Shown: positions 53,986 to 61,053 of the stretch, piece by piece
Position numbering within the stretch: the stretch's first letter is position 1
How the letters are laid out: each line of letters begins with the position of its first letter
Assembly: GCA_965199845.1 (NCBI GenBank)
Contig: CBDATZ010000005.1
Coordinates: forward strand, 248,001 to 312,000
Direction: 5' to 3'
From: Ilyomonas sp965199845
GTDB lineage: Bacteria > Bacteroidota > Bacteroidia > Chitinophagales > Chitinophagaceae
DNA: 64,000 bases
Notes under the pieces: generated by a model
What the model was told of the DNA's origin: nothing
What the model saw: only the letters and a program-made list of their open reading frames with translations
Database searches by the model: none
Made by a program: the position numbers and the translations under genes

Positions 53986-54666
53986 ATGAAGAAAGGCTGG
54001 CAAATTGCTTCACTTATTATACTTATTCTTTTAGCCGACCAGGTTCTGAAAGTTTATATCAAAACGCATTATTATCTGGGTGAAGAGAATAATGTGCTCG
54101 GTCGTTTTTTCCGGTTGCATTTTGTTGAAAATCCGGGTATGGCGTGGGGCTGGAAATTTGGTGGCGACTGGGGCAAAATCATACTTACCTTATTTCGTTT
54201 GGTAGCTGTTATTCTGGGTGTATTTTATCTGCGCAGTATTATCAGGAAAAAATATCATCCTGGTTTTATTCTTTGTGCAGCTTTGATTTTTGCAGGTGCT
54301 GCCGGAAACCTGATAGACAGTATGTTCTACGGAATGATTTTTAACAACAGCGACTATTTTGCCCGCAACATTGCTGTTATGTTTCCACCAGGTGGCGGTT
54401 ATGCCGGCTTTCTGCACGGACAAGTAGTTGATATGTTATATTTTCCGCTGATTCAATCACATTTTCCATCCTGGTTCCCGGTTTGGAGCGGCGAAGATTT
54501 TGAATTTTTCAGCCCGGTTTTTAACCTCGCAGATGCTTCTATTTCGGTTGGTGTGATTGCAATGTTATTGTGGCAAAAAAGATTTTTTCCGAAGAAAGAA
54601 ATGCCAGTTGATGCAAACCCGCAAGTCGTTACAACATCTTCTTCCGTAATCAATGAAAACATATAA
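53986..54666 (+). CDS. lspA: Lipoprotein signal peptidase
   Basis: A 226-residue inner-membrane aspartic protease that cuts the signal peptide of lipidated prolipoproteins. ATG at 53986 (MKKGWQIASLIILILLADQV) matches homologues. The catalytic aspartates are Asp111 in GAAGNLIDSMFYG and Asp183 in FNLADASISVG; FVENPGMAWG is the conserved substrate loop. The region between (YFARNIAVMFPPGGGYAGFL) is longer than in E. coli LspA, as usual in Bacteroidetes. The many lipoproteins in the window are its substrates. Confidence 0.93.
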   Translation: MKKGWQIASLIILILLADQVLKVYIKTHYYLGEENNVLGRFFRLHFVENPGMAWGWKFGGDWGKIILTLFRLVAVILGVFYLRSIIRKKYHPGFILCAALIFAGAAGNLIDSMFYGMIFNNSDYFARNIAVMFPPGGGYAGFLHGQVVDMLYFPLIQSHFPSWFPVWSGEDFEFFSPVFNLADASISVGVIAMLLWQKRFFPKKEMPVDANPQVVTTSSSVINENI

Positions 54667-54704
54667 TATTTTACCTTCTTAAAGAGAAGTTTATATTATA
54701 AGCG

Positions 54705-54759
54705 ACGATAACATTTTTGTTCCTTACGCAAATTTTCGAAGTAACCGAATTGTTATCGT
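54705..54759. other. Long-loop inverted repeat between lspA and hemF
   Basis: ACGATAACA (54705-54713) is complementary to TGTTATCGT (54751-54759) with a 37-base loop that can itself pair (AATTTTCG / CGAATT). No T run follows, so it is not a standard terminator. Function unknown. Confidence 0.3.
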
Positions 54760-54880
54760 TCTGAGTTCAAAATATAATCGGTTTATTTCTATCAATACAA
54801 ATACTACAAAGTCACAAAGACTTCTTCGTAATTCATATCTTACTTTATTTCTTTGCAGATCAAACAAATCAAAATCAATT

Positions 54881-55792
54881 TTGGTCAAGGATAATTGGAT
54901 TCAATTCATTCATACATTACAAGATAACATTTGCGCTGCGTTAGAATCCTGCGATGGCAAAGCTCGTTTTACAGAAGATGCGTGGCAACGACCCGAAGGC
55001 GGAGGCGGCAAAACAAGAGTGATTGCAAACGGAAACGTCTTTGAAAAAGGCGGCGTTAATACATCTGTTGTATTTGGTGATGTTACGGAACCGATGCGTA
55101 AACAGTTACAAATTGACGGCGCCAAATGGTTTGCCTGCGGTCTGAGTTTGGTGATTCATCCGGTGAATCCGTTTGTGCCAACCGTTCACGCCAATTACCG
55201 CATGTTTGAGCTGTATGATGAACAAGATAAAGTGACAGACAGATGGTTTGGCGGTGGCACCGATTTAACGCCTTATTATTTATTTGATGAAGATGCCATT
55301 CACTTTCACCAGACCTATAAAAACGTACTGGATTCTTTTGATGCAAGCTTTTATCCCGATTTTAAAAAACACTGTGATAACTATTTTGTAAACACGCATC
55401 GCAACAATGAACGGCGCGGCATCGGCGGTATTTTTTACGATTATAAAAAACCAGATGAACAACAGCAAGATGTAGCGTTCTGGATGAACCTTGCCAAAGC
55501 CTGTGGCTACGGGTTTTTAGAAGCATACATTCCTATTGTAAATAAAAGAAAAAATACGTTATATAACGAACAAAACAGGCATTGGCAGGAGATAAGGCGC
55601 GGACGTTATGTAGAGTTCAATCTGGTTCATGACAGGGGCACTTTATTTGGTTTAAAAACCAATGGTCGTATTGAAAGTATATTGATGAGTTTGCCGCCAA
55701 CCGTTCGTTTTGAATATAATTTTCAGCCGCAGCCCGGCAGTGAAGAAGATAAATTATTACAAGCCTGTTTGCATCCAAAAGAGTGGTTATAA
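54881..55792 (+). CDS. hemF: Oxygen-dependent coproporphyrinogen III oxidase
   Basis: A 303-residue cytoplasmic haem-synthesis enzyme that decarboxylates coproporphyrinogen III using O2. Signatures are EDAWQRPEGGGGKTRVI near the N-terminus, LSLVIHPVNPFVPTVHANYRMF, FGGGTDLTPYYLFDED, RRGIGGIFYDY and YVEFNLVHDRGTLFGLKTNGR. The TTG at 54881 is used as start: no ATG precedes the conserved N-terminal block, and the first internal ATG would delete it. Aerobic haem synthesis implies that the organism grows with oxygen. Confidence 0.93.
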   Translation: MVKDNWIQFIHTLQDNICAALESCDGKARFTEDAWQRPEGGGGKTRVIANGNVFEKGGVNTSVVFGDVTEPMRKQLQIDGAKWFACGLSLVIHPVNPFVPTVHANYRMFELYDEQDKVTDRWFGGGTDLTPYYLFDEDAIHFHQTYKNVLDSFDASFYPDFKKHCDNYFVNTHRNNERRGIGGIFYDYKKPDEQQQDVAFWMNLAKACGYGFLEAYIPIVNKRKNTLYNEQNRHWQEIRRGRYVEFNLVHDRGTLFGLKTNGRIESILMSLPPTVRFEYNFQPQPGSEEDKLLQACLHPKEWL

Positions 55793-55974
55793 GAAAGTCA
55801 AAGCCTGAAAGCAATATAAAAACCTGATGAGTTTTGGTTGATTTATCTGATTGCAAAGTTCAGTTCAAATTGTATTTCTTCTCTTGATATTTCTTCTTTG
55901 TATTTTGAAACTTGATTCTTGTCTCTTGATTCTTTCCCTTAAAACTTGATTCTTATTTCTTTTATCTTTATCGC

Positions 55975-57288
55975 ATGTCTTATCTCTTATTGATTGGTGG
56001 CATTGTATTGCTTGTATTGTTAATTGCGTGGGCACGTTTCAATGCCTTCCTGGCTTTCCTGATTGTTTCCCTTTTGATTGGTATATTGGGTGGATTAACA
56101 ACGAGCGCTGTAGTAACTTCAATTCAAAAAGGAATCGGCGATTTGTTGGGCAGCCTTGTTATCATTATTGGCTTAGGCGCGATGCTTGGTAAAATAGTAG
56201 CCGACAGTGGTGCGGCACTCCGCATTTCATCCGGATTAATCAATGCCTTTGGTAGAAAATATATTGTATGGGCGCTGGTACTTACCTGCTTTATTATCGG
56301 CGTTCCGTTGTTTTACAATGTCGCTTTTGTATTGGCTGTTCCTTTAGTTATAACCATTGCAGCGCGATATAAAATTCCGGCTGTTTATATTGGTTTGCCA
56401 GCTTTATCGGCACTTTCTGTTACACATGGTTATTTGCCGCCGCATCCGTCGCCGGTTGCTTTGATACAACAGTTTCATGCAGACATGGGCGTAACGTTAT
56501 TGTATGGTTTTTTAATTGCGATTCCAGCTATTATTTTGGCAGGTCCGGTTTACGCGCAGACGCTAAAAAAATATACAAACAAACCTTTGCAGGCATTCGC
56601 TTCGCAGGATATGGAAGAAGAAAAATTACCTGGATTATTTATCAGCATCCTGGCTGCTTTTCTTCCTGTTATTTTAATCAGTGTAAGTTCCTTTGTTACG
56701 TATATCGCGCCACAACAAAATGCCTTCATAACTTTTATAAAAACTATTGGCGATCCGGTTATGGCAATGCTTATCAGCGTATTGTTTGCCACATTTACGT
56801 TAGGTATTCATGGTGGTAAAAAGATAGGCGCTGTGATGTCTTCACTTGGTGAGGCGGTGAAAGATGTAGCGATGATTATACTTATTATTGGTGGTTCCGG
56901 CGCATTAAAACAAGTGCTGACAGATACGGGAATCAGCAGTCAGATTGTTGGCGGATTAAGCCATACTTCGGTTCATCCGTTATTACTTGCGTGGAGCATC
57001 AGCGCGCTGATACGTGTGGCGGTAGGTTCGGCTACTGTTGCGGGTTTAACCACAGCTGGTATTGTTGCGCCGCTTATTGCAACAACCGGCGTAAACCCGG
57101 CTTTAATGGTGCTGGCGACCGGTGCGGGAAGTCTTATGTTTTCTCATGTAAACGATCCGGGCTTTTGGATGTTCAAAGAGTATTTCAATTTATCTTTGAA
57201 AGATACTATTAGGACGTGGTCTATTATGGAAACCATTGTTTCTGTGGTTGGATTAATCGGCGTGTTTGTGATCAACTTTTTTCTGTAA
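55975..57288 (+). CDS. GntP family gluconate:proton symporter
   Basis: A 437-residue inner-membrane permease with about 12 helices. Family marks are LLIAWARFNAFLAFLIVSLLI, GLGAMLGKIVADSGAALRIS, YLPPHPSPVALIQQFHADMG and the C-terminal SHVNDPGFWMFKEYFNLS. It imports gluconate or a related sugar acid with protons. No gluconate kinase or dehydratase gene is adjacent. Its last 17 bases overlap the convergent LD-carboxypeptidase gene. Confidence 0.92.
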   Translation: MSYLLLIGGIVLLVLLIAWARFNAFLAFLIVSLLIGILGGLTTSAVVTSIQKGIGDLLGSLVIIIGLGAMLGKIVADSGAALRISSGLINAFGRKYIVWALVLTCFIIGVPLFYNVAFVLAVPLVITIAARYKIPAVYIGLPALSALSVTHGYLPPHPSPVALIQQFHADMGVTLLYGFLIAIPAIILAGPVYAQTLKKYTNKPLQAFASQDMEEEKLPGLFISILAAFLPVILISVSSFVTYIAPQQNAFITFIKTIGDPVMAMLISVLFATFTLGIHGGKKIGAVMSSLGEAVKDVAMIILIIGGSGALKQVLTDTGISSQIVGGLSHTSVHPLLLAWSISALIRVAVGSATVAGLTTAGIVAPLIATTGVNPALMVLATGAGSLMFSHVNDPGFWMFKEYFNLSLKDTIRTWSIMETIVSVVGLIGVFVINFFL

Positions 57289-58183
57289 GAATAACTCTGT
57301 TTTCGGTTACTTCCAGCGTGTGCAAAACACCGTGTTTTAACGCATAATTTTCAGTTGCGTGACCAACCGGAAAATGGAAACAAACCGGGTAAGAATAATC
57401 TTTTATTTTATCGTAAATGGAATCGTAAACAGATTCGCCAAATGGTATAACTGTGTCTTTCATGTCTGTAAAAGATCCGACAATCAATCCTGCGAGATTC
57501 TCTAATTTACCGGCTCTTTGCAATTGAATCATTATCCTGTCCATATTATAAATATACTCGCCAACATCTTCTATAAACAGAATTTTATCGTTTGTATCAA
57601 TACTGCTTTTTGAACCAATTACATGCGCTAATAAACATAAGTTTCCACCTATTAACTCGCCATCTGCTTTGCCAGGTTTGTTGTATTTGTTTGCTTCGCA
57701 ATGATAAATAGAAGTCTTGCCTGATAAGGCTTTCAGCAACGATTGTACATATTCTGTTTCACTGCCGCCATCATTAAAAGCGCCTGCCATTGGTGAGTGC
57801 AAAGAAGCGATATTATAATTCTGGAAAATGTGCGAATGAAGAATCGTAATATCGCTATAACCGATAATCCATTTTGGCTTCATTACGAATTTATCAAAAT
57901 TGATTTTATCAATTATTCTGCTCAATCCATAACCGCCGCGGGCACACAAAATGGCTTTTATATTGTCATCATTCAACATTTCCTGCATGTCATGTAAACG
58001 CTCTTCGTCGGTGCCGGAAAAATAGTTGAAATGCGTGCCTAACGTCGTTCCTTTTTTTATAGTAAATCCCGATTGCTGCAAAACTTCAAAACAAGTTTGC
58101 ATGTTTTCTAACGGCATGTAACCAGATGGACAAACAATACCAATTGTATCGCCTTTTTGCAGGTATGAAGGAATCAGAATCAT
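57272..58183 (-). CDS. LD-carboxypeptidase (peptidase family S66)
   Basis: A 303-residue serine peptidase that removes the terminal D-Ala from murein tetrapeptides during peptidoglycan recycling. The nucleophile is Ser110 in IIGYSDITILHS. The Glu/His partners lie in LFIEDVGEYIYNMDR and CFHFPVGHATEN. ARGGYGLSRI is the conserved substrate region. No signal peptide, so it is cytoplasmic. It is convergent with the gluconate symporter gene. Confidence 0.92.
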   Translation of the reverse strand: MILIPSYLQKGDTIGIVCPSGYMPLENMQTCFEVLQQSGFTIKKGTTLGTHFNYFSGTDEERLHDMQEMLNDDNIKAILCARGGYGLSRIIDKINFDKFVMKPKWIIGYSDITILHSHIFQNYNIASLHSPMAGAFNDGGSETEYVQSLLKALSGKTSIYHCEANKYNKPGKADGELIGGNLCLLAHVIGSKSSIDTNDKILFIEDVGEYIYNMDRIMIQLQRAGKLENLAGLIVGSFTDMKDTVIPFGESVYDSIYDKIKDYSYPVCFHFPVGHATENYALKHGVLHTLEVTENRVILTEKS

Positions 58184-58220
58184 CGAACAATATTACTGAA
58201 TAAGAAGTGTGATTGTTTCT

Positions 58221-59342
58221 TTATAAAACTTGTATTGAAGAAACTGACTGTTTGAGAAGTCTTTGTTTTCTTTTATTGGTTAAATATCGTCTTACCGGAA
58301 TATCATAAAACTTCATTACCAGATAAGCAAATCCAACTAATAAAATGGTTGTTATCACTACTGTAAAAAGTAACTGATTTGTGTTTGGTTTATGACTTGT
58401 ATAATAGTTACCAAAAATCCAGATGACGCCATAATGCGTCATGTATAAAGGGTATGAAATGGCTCCGGAAAAACGGCACAGCTTTTTTAAAGAAGGCGCT
58501 AACGAAGCACCGGCACCCAATGAAATAATCAGCGGAAAATAAAAAAGTACCACAAACAATTCGGCAATTTGGTTCGAGGCGAAATAAGGCATTACAAATG
58601 CCAGTGAAAGTAAAATAGCAAGACCGATAAAACCAAAGCGGTTTTTTATAATCCAGTTAAAACGATACACCAATAAACCGGCTAAAAAAGAATAAAACAC
58701 ACGTGCGCCGCCATCCCAAAAAGTACCTCCACTCCAGCCACCTAATAGGTTTCCCGCGCGAAAACTAACCAGGCTAAGAATGACAGCTGCAATCAGAATT
58801 AAAAGAAATAAATAACGACGGCTTATTTTGTAGAGTATGAAAGCATACACAATGTTGGCTATGTATTCCCAAAACAAAGACCAGGCAGGTGCGTTAAAAC
58901 TGAATAGATTAAATGCTCGTTCCTGCATAACAGGATAAGGAATTAAACAAATGGAACAAAGAAATACGACAGCGATTTTTCCTGCGCTATACAACGCTGC
59001 GACACTTGCAAACGGATCGAGAAGAAAACCAATTAACCCTAATACAGAACCAAATATGACTAACGGATGAAGCCGTATTAACCGCGATAAAAAAAATTCA
59101 TTTGCGCCCATTTTTGCAATGCGATCATCGTACGCGTAACCAATAACAAATCCTGATAAACAGAAAAAAAAGTCAACCGCTAAAAATCCATGCCCGATAA
59201 AATTTTTACTGTAATCCGAATATACCCATTCCATAAAATGAAAAATCACAACGCCAAGCGCTGCAATTCCACGCAAGCCATCTAAGATTTCAAAATGTTG
59301 TTTTGTTTTTGCAACAGCTATCTTTTGTTCGCCTGTATTCAT
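58221..59342 (-). CDS. Acyltransferase 3 family membrane protein
   Basis: A 373-residue integral membrane acyltransferase with about ten helices that usually acetylates surface sugars. The N-terminal motif FEILDGLRGIAALGVVIFHF carries the conserved catalytic His of the family, with DFFFCLSGFVIGY and the RLIRLHPL basic loop following. The target glycan cannot be predicted: no glycosyltransferases are adjacent. It lies 38 bases upstream of the LD-carboxypeptidase gene on the same strand, so they may be co-transcribed. Confidence 0.9.
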   Translation of the reverse strand: MNTGEQKIAVAKTKQHFEILDGLRGIAALGVVIFHFMEWVYSDYSKNFIGHGFLAVDFFFCLSGFVIGYAYDDRIAKMGANEFFLSRLIRLHPLVIFGSVLGLIGFLLDPFASVAALYSAGKIAVVFLCSICLIPYPVMQERAFNLFSFNAPAWSLFWEYIANIVYAFILYKISRRYLFLLILIAAVILSLVSFRAGNLLGGWSGGTFWDGGARVFYSFLAGLLVYRFNWIIKNRFGFIGLAILLSLAFVMPYFASNQIAELFVVLFYFPLIISLGAGASLAPSLKKLCRFSGAISYPLYMTHYGVIWIFGNYYTSHKPNTNQLLFTVVITTILLVGFAYLVMKFYDIPVRRYLTNKRKQRLLKQSVSSIQVL

Positions 59343-59428
59343 GAATGTAAACGCAAATTGAAATGTAATAAGTAGGCGCGAACATAAGAATATAAATGGC
59401 TAATGAAAAATGATTTGATGCTTAATTT

Positions 59429-60109
59429 TTACTGCAATTGCCAAAGGTTTCCGTTCACGTCATCAAATTCGATAATGCCATAATTTTCATCGTAGTAAAT
59501 TTTATTTACGTTCTGAGGAAGACCGCCCGGAACAGCGCCAGCTTCTAATGTTTGTGTACTGCCAGATTGGATAAGGAGCACTTTTGAATATGTCTTTCCA
59601 TTAATTGTTTTAGTTGTAATCGGCAAATCAAAATTAATACGAATTGATTTGTCAAGGGATACTGTATCGGGGTAAACATTCCAGGCTGGAAAAGTTATAT
59701 ATCCCCTGAAAGTAGGTACTTCCTCAACATTGGGATAAATATTATAGTTTGAATCAAAAGGATAACGTTGTAAAAGAATTTCATAAAGCGGCAATGACTC
59801 TCCTGTTTGTAATTCAATTTGTTGTCTGTCGTAATAAAATTCTTTTGCTACATAACTACCCCAAAAGGTACCCGTCGAATATACAGCTTGCCCTCTTTGA
59901 GAAGTAATGATTTTAAACTTAATTTCATCATTTTTTTGATTTTTATAAACTATATTTTTGCCTTCAATATAATTAGTTATCAGGCATTTTGTTTTATCGT
60001 CATCGGTAAATTGATAATATGGTAAATTATCTCTATAATGATCATCTTTTTTACAACTGTTTGACAGCAACAAAAGAACAACAGCAAAAATGGCAAGATT
60101 AGTTTTCAT
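59429..60109 (-). CDS. Hypothetical lipoprotein, 226 aa
   Basis: A lipoprotein with the signal MKTNLAIFAVVLLLLSNSC followed by KKDD, the typical Bacteroidetes lipid-anchor plus charged tail. The mature part looks beta-rich (KFKIITSQRGQAVYSTGTFW; INFDLPITTKTINGKTYSKV; IYYDENYGIIEFDDVNGNLW). The last stretch, YYDENYGIIEFDD, resembles short tails of many Bacteroidetes envelope proteins. No known domain is recognised. It sits alone between the acyltransferase gene and the Crp-type regulator. Confidence 0.7.
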   Translation of the reverse strand: MKTNLAIFAVVLLLLSNSCKKDDHYRDNLPYYQFTDDDKTKCLITNYIEGKNIVYKNQKNDEIKFKIITSQRGQAVYSTGTFWGSYVAKEFYYDRQQIELQTGESLPLYEILLQRYPFDSNYNIYPNVEEVPTFRGYITFPAWNVYPDTVSLDKSIRINFDLPITTKTINGKTYSKVLLIQSGSTQTLEAGAVPGGLPQNVNKIYYDENYGIIEFDDVNGNLWQLQ

Positions 60110-60217
60110 GGAGAATAGATTGATTGGTACAACAATGTTTTAGCAACCGTGATCAGATTGCTTGTATAAAGTTGATACTTGTATTGAGAAGAAGTTTTGA
60201 CAAAAGTCAAAAAATGC

Positions 60218-60811
60218 TTATCGTATTTTATTTCTGACGCGGCTCAGTGTTTCCTGATTGATGCCTAAAAAAGAAGCAATGTATTTTAAAGAGATTTCGT
60301 TTACGAGATTCGGATATTCTTCTAAGAAAAATCTGTATTTATCTATCGCCTTTTGCTTTCTCAATAAATACAATCTTTTTTCCATCATAAAAAGATATTG
60401 TTCCGTAAGCTTTCTGCCTAAATAATTAAGTGATGGAAATTGTTGATACAGGTTTTCTAATTGCTCAAAATGTATTCGGGCTAATACGGAATGTTGTAAT
60501 GCCTGCAGACTTTCAAAAGCCGGTTTTTGCGTGTGAAAACTTGCAATGGAAATGATGGTGTGATGCGGCTTCATCAAACTTGATGTAACCTCAGTTTCGC
60601 CTACATAATGAAAAGAACGGATAAGCCCGTCTAAAACAACCCAGACATATTTACAAACTTCGCCTTCCGATAAAAGAATCATTTCTTTCTCAACCGTTAT
60701 AATGGTGAATTTTTCTATCAGGCTGGCTTTAACTTCATCTTCCAATGGCTGAATCAGTTCCAGTTCACAAAAGAACGGCGTTAAGAGTTGAAGTTTATCG
60801 GTTGATGTCAA
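60218..60811 (-). CDS. Crp/Fnr family transcriptional regulator
   Basis: A 197-residue regulator with an N-terminal cyclic-nucleotide-binding-type beta barrel (IITVEKEMILLSEGEVCKYV; WVVLDGLIRSFHYVGETEVT) and a C-terminal helix-turn-helix (SLKYIASFLGINQETLSRVR). The barrel lacks the strict cAMP-binding signature, as is common in Bacteroidetes members. Targets are unknown. It is divergent from the S41 protease gene, with 242 bases between, and could regulate that gene or itself. Confidence 0.88.
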   Translation of the reverse strand: MTSTDKLQLLTPFFCELELIQPLEDEVKASLIEKFTIITVEKEMILLSEGEVCKYVWVVLDGLIRSFHYVGETEVTSSLMKPHHTIISIASFHTQKPAFESLQALQHSVLARIHFEQLENLYQQFPSLNYLGRKLTEQYLFMMEKRLYLLRKQKAIDKYRFFLEEYPNLVNEISLKYIASFLGINQETLSRVRNKIR

Positions 60812-61053
60812 GGCAGATCATTTTAAAATCAAATATGCAAAAAGTTACCGGATAGAAAGGTCTATTGTTTCAGCTTTTGCTTTGTTACAAATCAATAACA
60901 AAAGCAGATTCAGAACAACAATATAAATCAATATCAGGAACCCTACTCTATTGATTTTTTCATCATCCGTTCATCCAAACTTTTAAAAGCATAGCAGAAT
61001 TTTATCATCTCAATTTTTGCTGTACTTATCTTTATTCTTTATTTACTCACTTT

